In this document: positions 46,294-55,673 of the stretch, piece after piece
Position numbering within the stretch: the first letter of the stretch is position 1
Layout: every line of letters starts with the position of its first letter
Origin: Pseudomonadota bacterium
GTDB lineage: Bacteria > Pseudomonadota > Gammaproteobacteria > Steroidobacterales > Steroidobacteraceae
Direction: 5' to 3'
DNA length: 64,000 nt
Assembly: GCA_021792755.1 (NCBI GenBank)
Contig: JAJYUA010000007.1
Location: 1 to 64,000, forward strand
The notes under the pieces: model-generated
Seen by the model: the letters and a program-made list of their open reading frames with translations, nothing else
Database searches by the model: none
What the model was told of the DNA's origin: nothing
Position numbers and translations under genes: made by a program

Positions 46294-46832
46294 GGTTCGA
46301 TATCGATCGGCATACCATCCCGCGTCAGCATCCAGATCTGCATCATGTCCGCATCCGACACGGCGATGCAGCCGTCGGTCCAGTCGAAGTGCTGGTAGTA
46401 ATAGAGGGAGGAGCCGTTCAGTCTGTTCGGCAGACCGTGAATCATGATGTCACCTCCCGGATTCCAGTGATGCGCCTGCGCACGCGCCAGGTCCTTCGCG
46501 TTGGGGTAGGAGATCTGGATCGACATGAAGAACTCGCTGTGCGGATCGCGGCGGATCAGCCGATACCGGCCCACGGGCGTGCGGAAGTCGCCGGAACGCT
46601 CCTTGGCCCCCCGCGGATCGAGGCCGAGATGGATCTTGAACGAGCGCACGACCTTATTGCCGTCCATCAGGAAGAGCCGCCGCTCGGATTTCTTCACCAC
46701 CACGCGGGTAACGTAAGGCAGGGTCGGGTCCGACAGGAACGCCACCCGCCGGATCGGCCCCGCAGCGGCGCAGGCCACGGCGGCGGCACAGAGCGCCAGG
46801 ACCGCCGGAAGAACTCTCGATGATCGCAGCAT
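46290..46832 (-). CDS. L,D-transpeptidase (YkuD domain)
   Basis: Periplasmic peptidoglycan cross-linking or lipoprotein-anchoring enzyme, 180 residues. A signal sequence (1-24, ending AVAC or ACA) is followed by a YkuD domain. The conserved IMIHGLPN and DWTDGCIAVSDADM hold the catalytic His and Cys. A lipoprotein start is possible because a Cys follows the hydrophobic stretch. It overlaps ppnN by 4 bases and follows the lytic transglycosylase gene by 25 bases, so two cell-wall enzymes are adjacent. Confidence 0.9.
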   Translation of the reverse strand: MLRSSRVLPAVLALCAAAVACAAAGPIRRVAFLSDPTLPYVTRVVVKKSERRLFLMDGNKVVRSFKIHLGLDPRGAKERSGDFRTPVGRYRLIRRDPHSEFFMSIQISYPNAKDLARAQAHHWNPGGDIMIHGLPNRLNGSSLYYYQHFDWTDGCIAVSDADMMQIWMLTRDGMPIDIEP

Positions 46833-46857
46833 AGGCCGATTATAGGCGCTCGGGCCG

Positions 46858-48924
46858 TCAGCCGCCGGCCGAGACCACGGCGATCCGGGGGATCACGATC
46901 CGGGTGCCGGGCTGCAGAACGGAGAAGTCGGTGTTCGGATTGTATTGGCGCAACAGCCAGCTCGGCAGCAACGGGAAGCGCTGCGTGAGGCCCCACAGCG
47001 AATCACCGCTGCGGGTCAGATAGACCTCGGTGCCTTCGATGCGGTGGCTGGCGAAGTAGCGGGCCTGCAGGGCCAGGTGGTAGGCGATGCGCCGCTGCTC
47101 GAACTGCAGTGGCGAGACTCGCCGGAAGTCCAGGCGGATCCGCTGCCCGATCCGCACCGGCTGATGGAATCGCAAGTGGTTGATGCGCCGGAGGTCCCAG
47201 GCGGTGACATCCAGCCACTGCGCGTAGTACCCCAGGGACTCGGCCGCCGCCACGCGGATGGTGCCATTCGGAGCCACGGCATAATTGGTGGGGTCGGCAC
47301 TTTGCCGCGGGCCGCCCACCGGTGCGAGCGTCGGGCTGATCGCTTTCGCCTGCGCGCCGGAGACGGGCTGCACATCCCCGCCGTCCGCAAAGGCTGCCCG
47401 GGCAGTCTGCAGCCGCGAGGCGCGATCGACACCGCGCGAGACCCCACCGTCACGGCCGGGCATCGGCTGCCGGGTCAAATCGTAGGCGACCGCATGCTGC
47501 AGTCCTGATAAGGAGCCTCCCGTCTTGTCCACCGCAGCCACGAGCCGACCGGGGGGCGCAGGCGGCGTGCTCGGGTGCGGCAGGAGAATGCGCTCTCCGA
47601 CGCGCAGCCATGCGTCGGGCTGAATGCCGTTGTACCGAGCCAGGACATCGACACCCACTCCATAGCGCGCGGCGATGCCGGACAGAGTGTCGCCCCAGTG
47701 TACGCGGTAACTGGGCGGAACGGGCTGCGCAGCAAAAAGCTCCCGCGGGCCAAGCCGCTGCTCGAGCAGCGCGGCAGTCCATACGGGACCTGCGGCCGGG
47801 AGCCGCAGACGGTACCCCTTGGGCACATCGAGTGCGCCCTCCCAGACCAGCGGGCGCAGCGCCGGATTGAGCTCGTGGAGCTTGGCCGCAGCAACCCCCA
47901 GGACGTGCTCCAGGGGACCGATGGCCACGTAGGCCGGCATCGGCACCTCGCGGAAATGCTCTTCCGGGAGTTCGTGGATGACGCCGAAATAGCGACGTGC
48001 GTGACGCTCGACCTCGAGCGCCGCCAGGAAGCACACGTAGAAGTTACGTGAAGCGAAACCGAACATCGGAGTATGGTAACGGCGCACTATGGTGACGATG
48101 TTCTTCGTCCCAACGGCCGCGACGGCCCGCATCATCCCGGCCAACCCGTGGTTGTAGGCAGTGATGGCTAGCGGCCAAGTGCCGAGGATACGGTAGTTGT
48201 AGGCAAGCAGCTGTGCGGCGGCCTCCGTGGCACGGAACGGATCGAGTCGATCGTCCACCGCCCGGTCGATGGTGAGAAAGCGCCTGGCCGTCGAAGGCAT
48301 GAACTGCCAGAGTCCCGCGGCGCCGTCCTTGGAATAAGCGCGGGGATCGTACGAGGACTCCACCAGCGGCAGGGCGGCAAGCCCGGCGGGCAGCCCGGCG
48401 CGGGTCAGCGCCCGCGCAATGGCATGCTGCCAGGCACCGGAGCGGACGAGCCCCGCCCGGAAGCGGTTCGACTGACCCAGCTGGAAACGGATGTCGTTTG
48501 CGGCCTCGCGCAGGCGCGCCGGAGTTGCCCGCGGGCCCCAGAGCGCCTTGATGCGGCGCTCCTCCGGCGTCAGGGGCCGCCGCCCAGAAGCGATCTGACG
48601 CAACTCCTCGGCGATGCGATCGCGCGCGCGATCGACGATGAGCTGGCGTTCGTCGGCCGAGCTCCCCGGCGTGAAATGCAGGGTCCGGTAGATCACGGCC
48701 AGGTCGCGTCGATCGTGCAGGAACCCGGCGTTGGTATCGATCCGGGTGTAGACGCGGACCCAAAAGCGCACAGCGGGGGCAAGTTGCGGCGGGTCGGGCA
48801 ACTCGGCTGCTGCGAGCGTGCCGATGGGGGCGGCATGCGCCCGGACGAACTGCGGCATCAGCAGCGCCAGTCCTGCCCCGAGCCAAGCCCTACAGAGCGG
48901 CCGTGCCCGCTTCGTCGAGATCAT
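46858..48924 (-). CDS. mltD: MltD-like membrane lytic transglycosylase with LysM domains
   Basis: Cleaves peptidoglycan between MurNAc and GlcNAc to make anhydromuropeptides. The 688-residue product has a signal peptide (about 1-31), a long N-terminal domain, and an SLT lysozyme-like domain. The catalytic glutamate is E189 in LPLVESSYDP, followed by AAGLWQFMPSTARRF and AYNHG. At least two LysM-type repeats follow (YRVHWGDTLSGIAARYGV and YLTRSGDSLWGLTQRFPL), with a third degenerate one between. Its turnover products would feed AmpD. Confidence 0.92.
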   Translation of the reverse strand: MISTKRARPLCRAWLGAGLALLMPQFVRAHAAPIGTLAAAELPDPPQLAPAVRFWVRVYTRIDTNAGFLHDRRDLAVIYRTLHFTPGSSADERQLIVDRARDRIAEELRQIASGRRPLTPEERRIKALWGPRATPARLREAANDIRFQLGQSNRFRAGLVRSGAWQHAIARALTRAGLPAGLAALPLVESSYDPRAYSKDGAAGLWQFMPSTARRFLTIDRAVDDRLDPFRATEAAAQLLAYNYRILGTWPLAITAYNHGLAGMMRAVAAVGTKNIVTIVRRYHTPMFGFASRNFYVCFLAALEVERHARRYFGVIHELPEEHFREVPMPAYVAIGPLEHVLGVAAAKLHELNPALRPLVWEGALDVPKGYRLRLPAAGPVWTAALLEQRLGPRELFAAQPVPPSYRVHWGDTLSGIAARYGVGVDVLARYNGIQPDAWLRVGERILLPHPSTPPAPPGRLVAAVDKTGGSLSGLQHAVAYDLTRQPMPGRDGGVSRGVDRASRLQTARAAFADGGDVQPVSGAQAKAISPTLAPVGGPRQSADPTNYAVAPNGTIRVAAAESLGYYAQWLDVTAWDLRRINHLRFHQPVRIGQRIRLDFRRVSPLQFEQRRIAYHLALQARYFASHRIEGTEVYLTRSGDSLWGLTQRFPLLPSWLLRQYNPNTDFSVLQPGTRIVIPRIAVVSAGG

Positions 48925-49033
48925 TTACACCCCGTTCTCCGGCGAATTTACTATTTCAGTCAACGAGTTAAGGTTTCTTGAGCCGGGATTCGCACCCGCG
49001 GATCCAGGCCGCGACGTCGGGATAATTTACACC
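48913..49033. repeat. 19-base imperfect direct repeat around the mltD start
   Basis: The segments 48913-48931 and 49015-49033 agree at 17 of 19 bases and lie 102 bases apart in the same orientation. One covers the mltD start codon region; the other has the ATG changed to ATT. Some similarity extends outside both copies. It could be a small duplication or a binding-site pair. Confidence 0.55.
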
Positions 49034-49581
49034 TGTCCAGTCCGTCTTGCATCGAAGGCCGTCGCAACCGCTCCATGCCGTCCTCGGAGGCCAGCGATGG
49101 AATCTCGATAGTGTGAATTGGATCACAAAGTGCGCCTCGCGGGCTGCTGCTATGTCACATTCGAGGCCCATAGGTCTGCCGCGACAGCGTACCGGACCGA
49201 TATGGCACGAGTATTGCTGGCATTTGCCCGCCTGGGACGGGCAATACGTTCCAGATGAGGAGACACCAGAACACTGGAAAACCAACAAGAAAGCACGGGC
49301 TCGCAGTGCGCAACAGACGTCGCATGCCGTACCGTGCCGGCCGAAGAAAAAAAACACGACTCGATGCAAGCAAGCGACCGACCCCGCTCCGGCGGGGTCT
49401 TCTTTCGGAATCACAGCCGCACACTTCCGGCGCCTTCCGCAACGCCCTGCAAAGTTACCGCCGGCTCGGCAGCCGTGCTTCGCCGGCCGCTCGCCGCCAT
49501 CGGCGCTTGGCGCGCCGGAAAGACACGAAACCCCGTACGGGCAGGCGCGAAGACGCCCCGGAACGAGCCCGGGCTTGCCGC
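48925..49581. other. intergenic region between mltD and the MFS gene
   Basis: This 657-base stretch has no gene I can support. It holds one copy of a 19-base direct repeat and a perfect inverted repeat TTGCCCG-n7-CGGGCAA (49224-49244). It also has a plus-strand terminator (49381-49405). A minus-strand frame ending at 48968 reads DWTGVNYPDVAAWIRG and looks protein-like, perhaps a remnant, but has no start nearby with a ribosome site. Confidence 0.5.
49381..49405 (+). terminator. intrinsic terminator without an assigned gene
   Basis: Arms ACCCCGC (49381-49387) and GCGGGGT (49392-49398) with loop TCCG are followed by CTTCTTT, on the plus strand. No gene on the plus strand ends here, so an unannotated transcript may end at this point. 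Confidence 0.6.
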
Positions 49582-50796
49582 CTACGTGCTCTTTACCCGC
49601 GAGCGATCCGGTGACCGCACGAGCTCGAGGCCGCCGAACACCACTGCCGCCAGCATGGCGGAAGCGAACGCGTAGAAATACGGCACCGCCGGACCCAGCG
49701 CGAACAGCAGCCCCATGATCAGATTGGAGAGAAACTGGCCGACGGCCCGCGACACCGACAGAAAGCCCATGCCCCGCCCGAGCCGCGTGTGCCCCACGAT
49801 CGAGGACACCAGAGTCGGCTCGTAGGTCTCGACCGCACCCATGCCGAAGCCCAGCAGGGCGACGGCGGCATAGAAGGCGGCTTGCTGCCAATGCATGAGC
49901 TCGCACACCCCGATGAAACCGGAGCCGAGCGCCGACGGCAGGTATCCCATCAGCCACAGCGAGCGCACCGCCGAGCCGCGGCGCGCCCCGAGCGCATAGC
50001 CGCTGACAGCCGACACGCCAAGATACACGACATACGCGAGCACGCCCCACTCGTACCCTGTCCTCGCGTGGCCGGCCACCGCGCTCAGGATGGGGAACCC
50101 GAGGTTGTAGAAACTGAAGCCATAGAGAGTCGCGGACACGAGCAGGGCGATCATCAGGGTTCGCGGCGCCGGCGAGCGCAGCCCGGCGCGCGCCGCGTCG
50201 GGGGTCCGGGAGGGATATACCGCCGTGCGCCGCACCAAGAACAGCAGCGTCGTCGACACCAGAAGCGGCGCAACGGCATAGAGCATCACGGTGCCGATCG
50301 CGGCGTGCCGCCATAGAGCGAGCAACGCAAACACCGCCGACAGCATGCCTCCGCCGATGTCGAGCGCGTGCAGCACGGCGAAGGCCCGGCCGCGCGCTTC
50401 GGGCGGCGTCACATTGACCAGCAGGGCCCGCCGGGGCGGGCTGCGAAAGTAGCGCGCCCACCAGCCGAGGATGAACAGCAGTGCCGACAGCCACGGTGCG
50501 CGGGCGAGTCCCGAGAGCGCCATCAGCGGAATGAGGGTGTTGCCGGCGATGGACACGGCTTTCTTGTCGAACCGGTCGCCCGAGACGCCGCCAAGATAGG
50601 AAATGAATGCTCCGCCGCCGAAAGCGATGGCGGTCACGATGCCGTACACGTACAGCGGAGCGTGCAGCTGGTAAACCAGATAGAGCGGAAACAGGGCTGT
50701 CACGCCCTGGTAGCCGAGGTCCGCGAAGAATGCGGAGAAGCACAGCAGCCAGGCGTCCCGAGGAAGCGCTTTGACGGCGGATTCGGCGGAGCTCAC
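49582..50796 (-). CDS. MFS transporter
   Basis: A 404-residue inner-membrane transporter with about 12 hydrophobic helices. It has the family's loop motif after helix 2 (GGVSGDRFDKKAVSIAG) and a loop after helix 4 (RRALLVNVTPPEARGRAFAVLHALDIGGG) typical of drug/metabolite-type MFS members. The substrate cannot be told. The GTG at 50796 overlaps the stop of an upstream hypothetical frame as GTGA. Neighbouring ahp genes point the other way. Confidence 0.88.
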   Translation of the reverse strand: MSSAESAVKALPRDAWLLCFSAFFADLGYQGVTALFPLYLVYQLHAPLYVYGIVTAIAFGGGAFISYLGGVSGDRFDKKAVSIAGNTLIPLMALSGLARAPWLSALLFILGWWARYFRSPPRRALLVNVTPPEARGRAFAVLHALDIGGGMLSAVFALLALWRHAAIGTVMLYAVAPLLVSTTLLFLVRRTAVYPSRTPDAARAGLRSPAPRTLMIALLVSATLYGFSFYNLGFPILSAVAGHARTGYEWGVLAYVVYLGVSAVSGYALGARRGSAVRSLWLMGYLPSALGSGFIGVCELMHWQQAAFYAAVALLGFGMGAVETYEPTLVSSIVGHTRLGRGMGFLSVSRAVGQFLSNLIMGLLFALGPAVPYFYAFASAMLAAVVFGGLELVRSPDRSRVKST

Positions 50797-51215
50797 GGAC
50801 GTCCTCGGGCGACAGGCGGGATTGCGGCGATGATCTCATACACGGTGCCGGCGGTGCCGGGATTCCTCGTGGCAGGCGCCGCGGACCGCAAGACCGCTCC
50901 GGCGCGGCGCCTGCGCACCGCCAACCGATCAGCCCGACGCGCAATCGGCCATGCCCGTGTCGTGCAGGCCCGCTCCCTCGCAGCGCAACACTCGGCCAAC
51001 GCCGCCCGCGGCTCACGCAGCTTCGGCGGCTCGGCGAGCAGGCGATCGATGTTGGCGGCCGCGTCCGTCTGCGAATCCACCCCGCGCCCCGGCCAGCCGG
51101 GACAATGACGGGTGCCATGGGCGATACCGCTCTGCAGCTGTCCGAGAGCCCGCAAACGCTTGCGGCGCAGGATGGTCCTGGGCGTGCGGCGCAGGTCATC
51201 ATAGGCGCTTCGCAA
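50793..51215 (-). CDS. hypothetical basic protein upstream of the MFS gene
   Basis: A 140-residue frame whose TGA overlaps the GTG of the MFS gene. Third codon positions are mostly G or C, which supports coding. But the product is Arg/Ala-rich, shows no family, and the ATG at 51215 has no convincing ribosome site. It may be a false frame in the leader of the transporter gene. The stretch 51216-51519 holds nothing else I can identify. Confidence 0.3.
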   Translation of the reverse strand: MRSAYDDLRRTPRTILRRKRLRALGQLQSGIAHGTRHCPGWPGRGVDSQTDAAANIDRLLAEPPKLREPRAALAECCAARERACTTRAWPIARRADRLAVRRRRAGAVLRSAAPATRNPGTAGTVYEIIAAIPPVARGRP

Positions 51216-51519
51216 CCTGCGCTCGGCGGCCTCGCGCCTGGTGTTTTCGGCTGCGAGCCGGCCCGTAGCCGCCGCCGAGCCGCTCAGCCGCGCGTGCCCT
51301 CACTTCAGTCGTTTGCGGCGAGGTTGGATTGGTTGTCTCGCGCTGTTTCGGTTGCCTCCGATTCCATCCGCTCGATGCGAGACGCCACCACCGTCCGGGC
51401 GACCCGGCAATGTCGCCTCACGCCGACCATCGCGGCGAGGCATGATTCGCGCGGACGCGAGTGATCACCGGCGTGCTTGGCGCACAGCTCGGCCACCGGG
51501 GAGAGACACTGCGCCGTAG

Positions 51520-51556
51520 ATAGACAATATCTATCAGATATATAGAATATTTCGAT
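51520..51556 (+). promoter_or_regulatory. OxyR binding site upstream of ahpC
   Basis: Four tetranucleotides ATAG (51520-51523), CTAT (51531-51534), ATAG (51542-51545) and CGAT (51553-51556) are each separated by exactly 7 bases, with only the last deviating by one base. This is the known OxyR tetramer recognition pattern. A -10-like TATCAT follows at 51562-51567, so OxyR would sit over the -35 region and activate ahpC-ahpF under peroxide stress. The A/T-rich stretch is conspicuous in this DNA. Confidence 0.85.
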
Positions 51557-51623
51557 TTCCTCTATCATGAGATCCGTTCTAGAGTCTGCCCCGTTTCCCA
51601 TCCAGCAACGAGGTGCAAGGCAC

Positions 51624-52187
51624 ATGTCTCTCATCAACAAGGAAATCAAGCCCTTCAAGGCCACCGCATTCCATGCCGGGAAGTTCGTGGAGGTCACCGA
51701 AACGAGCGTTCGCGGCAAGTGGGCGGTGTTCTTCTTCTATCCAGCCGATTTCACCTTCGTGTGCCCGACCGAGCTCGGGGACCTGGCGGAGACTTACCCG
51801 CAGTTCCAGCGCCTGGGCGTCGAGATCTACGGCGTATCGACCGACACTCATTTCACCCATAAAGCCTGGCACGACACCTCGGAGACGATCTCCAAGGTAC
51901 AGTTCCCGCTCATCGGCGATCCCAACCACGTGCTGGCACGCAACTTCGAGGTGCTGATCGAGGACGCCGGTCTCGCGGACCGGGGCACATTCGTGGTCGA
52001 CCCGCAGGGTCGCATTCAGATCCTCGAGATCACCGCCGGCGGCATCGGGCGCAACGCCGGCGAGCTGCTTCGCAAGGTCGAGGCGGCGCAGTACGTCGCC
52101 GCTCACCCCGGCGAGGTCTGTCCGGCGAGATGGAAGCAAGGCGAGAAGACCCTGCTTCCCTCGCTCGATCTGGTCGGAAAGATCTAA
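51624..52187 (+). CDS. ahpC: alkyl hydroperoxide reductase peroxiredoxin subunit
   Basis: Typical 2-Cys peroxiredoxin that reduces hydrogen peroxide, organic peroxides and peroxynitrite. The 187-residue product has the peroxidatic C47 in FTFVCPTE and the resolving C166 in GEVCPARW, with the AhpC start [13 protein letters not shown]. The ATG at 51624 fits the family; an upstream ATG at 51567 would add 19 unconserved residues and overlap the promoter. ahpF follows by 81 bases and is its dedicated reductase. Confidence 0.97.
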   Translation: MSLINKEIKPFKATAFHAGKFVEVTETSVRGKWAVFFFYPADFTFVCPTELGDLAETYPQFQRLGVEIYGVSTDTHFTHKAWHDTSETISKVQFPLIGDPNHVLARNFEVLIEDAGLADRGTFVVDPQGRIQILEITAGGIGRNAGELLRKVEAAQYVAAHPGEVCPARWKQGEKTLLPSLDLVGKI

Positions 52188-52268
52188 GCGTCGCAACGGA
52201 TCGCCTGCGTCGGCCGGCAAGGCCGGCGCAGGCGGCCTCCACTCCTGCTGCCGAAACGGACAACCTTT

Positions 52269-53858
52269 ATGCTTGACTCCACCCTTCAGAGCCAGTTGAA
52301 GACGTATCTCGAGCGGCTTGTGTTGCCGATCGAGCTCGACGCCTCGCTCGACGAAAGCCCCGGCTCGCGTGAGCTCGAGGAACTGCTGCGGCAGATCGCG
52401 GCACTCTCGGACAAGATCCGCCTGCACCGTTCGAACGATGTGCGCAAACCCTCGTTCGCGATCCGCCGGCCGGGCAGCGATATCTGCGTGCGCTTTGCGG
52501 GGACACCGCTCGGCCACGAGTTCTCCTCGTTGGTGCTGGCGCTTCTGCAAGTCGGCGGTCATCCGCCCAAGGCGGACCCGCAGCTCCTGCAGCGAGTCCG
52601 CGAGCTCCCCGGCGAGTATCGCTTCGAGACCTATTTCTCCCCCTCCTGTCAGAACTGCCCCGATGTGGTTCAGGCGCTCAATCTGATGAGCGTGCTCAAC
52701 CCACGCGTCCGCCACGTCGCGATCGACGGCGCATCATTCCAGAGCGAGGCCGAGGCGCGCTCGGTCATGGCGGTCCCGAGCGTGTTCCTCAATGGCGAGC
52801 CGTTCGCTCAGGGCCGGATGGACCTCGGGCAGATTCTGGCGAAGCTCGACACGAGCCCTCCGGAACGAGAGCGGCAGAAGCTCGAGAACGAAGCGCCTTA
52901 CGACGTGCTCATCGTGGGCGGCGGACCGGCCGGTGCGGCTGCCGCCCTCTACGCCGCCCGCAAGGGCATACGGACCGGCCTCGTGGCGGAGCGGTTCGGC
53001 GGCCAGGTGCTCGATACGCTCGGCATCGAAAATCTCATCTCCATTGCCCATGTCGAGGGACCGCAGTTCGGACGAGCTCTGGAGCAACGCGTCCGTGAGC
53101 ACGGCGTGCACGTCGTAAGCGCTCAAAAGGCGGCGCAGTTTCTCCCGCCCGCCTCGGCCGGCGGCTTGGCAGCGCTGCGGCTCGAGAGCGGCGCGACCTT
53201 GCGCTCCCGCACGATCATCGTCTGCACGGGCGCACGCTGGCGCACGCTCGACGTGCCCGGGGAGGAGCGCTACCGCAATCGCGGTGTCGCCTATTGCCCG
53301 CATTGCGACGGCCCGCTCTTCAAGGGCAAACGCGTCGCGGTGATCGGGGGCGGCAATTCCGGCGTGGAGGCGGCCATCGATCTCGCGGGAATCACATCGC
53401 ACGTCACGTTGCTCGAGTTCGATTCCCGCCTGCGCGCCGACGGTGTGCTGCAGCGCAAGCTTCGCAGCCTGGCGAACGTCGGAGTGCGATTGAACGCCCA
53501 GACGACCGAGGTCGTTGGCGATGGAAGCCGGGTGAGCGCACTGCGCTGGAAGGATCTGGCCAACGCAACCCAACACGAGCTGGCCGTGGAGGGCGTGTTC
53601 GTCCAGATCGGGCTCCTGCCCAACACCGAGTGGCTGCGCGGCACAGTGGAGCTGTCGGAGCGCGGCGAGATCGTGATAGACGATCGCGGCCGATGCTCCG
53701 TGCCCGGCGTTTTCGCGGCCGGCGACGCCACCACCGTCCCGTTCAAGCAGATCGTGATCGCGATCGGCGCGGGTTCGACGGCGGCGCTCTCCGCGTTCGA
53801 CTACCTCATCCGTCATGGCGTGCGGACGGAGGCCGCAGACGTCGGGATTGCGGCGTGA
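52269..53858 (+). CDS. ahpF: alkyl hydroperoxide reductase flavoprotein subunit
   Basis: NADH-dependent disulfide reductase that recharges AhpC. The 529-residue product has the N-terminal double thioredoxin-fold domain with CQNC at C127/C130, the FAD loop [18 protein letters not shown], the redox centre CPHC at C343/C346 and the NAD loop [16 protein letters not shown]. All key cysteines are present. It shares the OxyR-controlled promoter with ahpC. The 81-base gap contains no terminator. Confidence 0.97.
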   Translation: MLDSTLQSQLKTYLERLVLPIELDASLDESPGSRELEELLRQIAALSDKIRLHRSNDVRKPSFAIRRPGSDICVRFAGTPLGHEFSSLVLALLQVGGHPPKADPQLLQRVRELPGEYRFETYFSPSCQNCPDVVQALNLMSVLNPRVRHVAIDGASFQSEAEARSVMAVPSVFLNGEPFAQGRMDLGQILAKLDTSPPERERQKLENEAPYDVLIVGGGPAGAAAALYAARKGIRTGLVAERFGGQVLDTLGIENLISIAHVEGPQFGRALEQRVREHGVHVVSAQKAAQFLPPASAGGLAALRLESGATLRSRTIIVCTGARWRTLDVPGEERYRNRGVAYCPHCDGPLFKGKRVAVIGGGNSGVEAAIDLAGITSHVTLLEFDSRLRADGVLQRKLRSLANVGVRLNAQTTEVVGDGSRVSALRWKDLANATQHELAVEGVFVQIGLLPNTEWLRGTVELSERGEIVIDDRGRCSVPGVFAAGDATTVPFKQIVIAIGAGSTAALSAFDYLIRHGVRTEAADVGIAA

Positions 53859-53870
53859 GTCTGCTTCAGG

Positions 53871-54563
53871 TCAGGGGTGTCCGGCGGCGGGACACGCGGA
53901 CAGCTTCGCGATCAGGTGAACGAGCTGGCTCGAGAAGATCGGATCGCTGGAATGCACCGGCAGCCCCGCGGACTGCAGAGCGTCCGCCGTCCAGGTATTG
54001 CAGGTGTGCAGCCCATCGTACCGCTCACCCGATGCATAGAACGCACTGTCGGTCCAGGGTCCGGCGCCGAGTCTCACCGGCTTGCCGTGGCGCCGCAGCA
54101 GCGCATGGCGCAGATACGCATCGACCTTCCAGACCTCGTTCCGATCGGCGCAGAGCGAGCGATAGCGCGCCCCCGGGGGCACCAGCGCCCGCAGCGTCCG
54201 GGCATCTTGGACCAGCAGCACGCTCGGGGAGCTGAACAGTGCGGCGATCGCATCGGAGAAGGTGGGATGGGATGCCATGTAGAAGCGCCGATTGCCCCAC
54301 CCAAAGCTCACGTAGCGCTCACCCGCATAGGGGGGCAGCAGCGACCTCAAGGGGCCGAGCTCCCGCACCGGCAGAATCAGTCCGCTGTGCCATCCGGTCA
54401 CCAGCACCCCAATCACGGGCGCGCGCGGCGGCACGCCCGGACGGGCCGCAAGGAATGCACGCGGTGGCGCAGGGACCGATGCGGACATGGGCGGCCCGGC
54501 GCAGCTGCACAGCAGCGCCGCGGCCACGGCGCCGAGCAGCGAAAGTACGGCATGGCGCATCAT
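53871..54563 (-). CDS. DUF2459 family lipoprotein
   Basis: A 230-residue exported protein of the DUF2459 (TIGR02117-like) family, unknown function. A signal with lipobox LCSC (about 18-21) precedes the domain, whose conserved parts WHSGLILP, FGWGNRRFY and LHTCNTWTADALQSAGLP are visible. The Cys and His in these motifs suggest a papain-like peptidase fold, an inference only. It converges on ahpF with a 12-base gap. Confidence 0.85.
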   Translation of the reverse strand: MMRHAVLSLLGAVAAALLCSCAGPPMSASVPAPPRAFLAARPGVPPRAPVIGVLVTGWHSGLILPVRELGPLRSLLPPYAGERYVSFGWGNRRFYMASHPTFSDAIAALFSSPSVLLVQDARTLRALVPPGARYRSLCADRNEVWKVDAYLRHALLRRHGKPVRLGAGPWTDSAFYASGERYDGLHTCNTWTADALQSAGLPVHSSDPIFSSQLVHLIAKLSACPAAGHP

Positions 54564-54684
54564 CAGCGGCTAGCATACCGCCAATCACGCGGGCGGCATC
54601 GGCGGTGCGGCTTGCCGCCGTCCGCACGCTGTTGCAGCATTCGCCGTGGAACCTTGCCCGATTCGCAGCCTTAGGGGGAGTGCC

Positions 54685-55005
54685 ATGATCAAGGTCAGCG
54701 TAATGTACCCGAACACGCCCGGTGCCCGGTTCGACCACGATTACTATCGCGACCGGCACATGCCGCTCGTGAAGCGTCTCATGGGCGAGAAGTGCAGGTA
54801 CTACACGGTCGACAAAGGCCTCTCGGGCGCCGCGCCGGGCACGCCGCCGACCTACCTCGCGATGTGCCACATCTTCAGCGATTCCCTCGAGACGTTCCAG
54901 GCCGGCTTCGGTCCGCACGCCGAGCAGATCCTGGCCGACATTGCCAACTACACCGACCTCTCTCCGGTCATGCAGATCAGCGAAGTCATCGTCGGCAAAG
55001 GCTGA
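54685..55005 (+). CDS. EthD family protein
   Basis: A 106-residue dimeric alpha+beta-barrel protein of the EthD type. The start MIKVSVMYPNTPGARFDHDYYRDRHMPLVKRLMG has the family's H-M-P-L motif, and FSDSLETFQAGFGPHAEQILADIANYTD follows. Relatives assist ether degradation or have unknown roles; no degradation genes are nearby. GGGGAG stands 6 bases before the ATG at 54685. Confidence 0.88.
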   Translation: MIKVSVMYPNTPGARFDHDYYRDRHMPLVKRLMGEKCRYYTVDKGLSGAAPGTPPTYLAMCHIFSDSLETFQAGFGPHAEQILADIANYTDLSPVMQISEVIVGKG

Positions 55006-55086
55006 GGGCACGCGGCCCGACGACGCCGGCCTCGGTGCGGAGGCGGTGCGCAAGGCGCATCACCAAGGGACGTCGGGAGAGTCGAG

Positions 55087-55524
55087 ATGGGCTCGAGCAC
55101 GCCACGCTTCGTTTTGTCTTCGCTTTTCGCGGGCTTTGTGTTCGCCGGAACGCTGACCTATGGGCTGCTCTGGGGCGTGCCGCAATGGAACGAGGCCTTT
55201 CAGGGGTCGCTCGCCCCGCTCATTTCCACTTATGGCGGCTGGCCCATGTCCATCGGCATTGTGACAGCGGGTTTTCTGACGGCCGGAATCTGCGCCACGC
55301 TGAGCTGGAAACGTGCAACCTTCGACTACCTGATTCCGGCGCTCGGCGTGCTGTCCGTGCTGGCGTTTGTGTCCTTGGGGCTGCCGGCGCCGGTCATCGC
55401 CCAGATCAGGAATGCGCTCAGCGTTGCCGTAGTGGCGCTCTGTGGACTGATGGTCGCCGGCATACTTTTCTTGGCCTTCAAGGACAGGCTCTCTCGAAGG
55501 CGCCGGGTGTTGCCGCGCGAATAG
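55087..55524 (+). CDS. hypothetical four-helix membrane protein
   Basis: A 145-residue inner-membrane protein with four predicted helices (about 8-30, 47-70, 80-100, 107-130) and a very basic C-terminal tail. No family is recognised. It starts 81 bases after the EthD-like gene and could be cotranscribed with it. The 149 bases to the next gene hold no feature. Confidence 0.65.
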   Translation: MGSSTPRFVLSSLFAGFVFAGTLTYGLLWGVPQWNEAFQGSLAPLISTYGGWPMSIGIVTAGFLTAGICATLSWKRATFDYLIPALGVLSVLAFVSLGLPAPVIAQIRNALSVAVVALCGLMVAGILFLAFKDRLSRRRRVLPRE

Positions 55525-55673
55525 ACCGGCCGCCACGGTAAACTCGCGTCTGGGGCTTCGGCGGTCCGCGAGCGCCGCCGCAAGCTCGCGGCAGGCGGGA
55601 TTTCACCGCGTGGGTGCACTTGGCTCGACCGGACACGCAGGGGAGCGGCGGGCGATTCGGTGGCGACCGATGC

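Noticed and set aside
49152-49718. A plus-strand frame starting MSHSRPIGLPRQ with an unusual WHEYCWHLPAWDGQ segment
   Set aside because: An intrinsic terminator lies in the middle of the frame, the end is antisense to the MFS gene, and no ribosome site is seen.
48968-51202. A 744-residue minus-strand frame across the MFS gene and the mltD leader
   Set aside because: It overlaps the MFS gene in another frame and has no coherent domain; only its last 40 residues look protein-like and are noted as a possible remnant.
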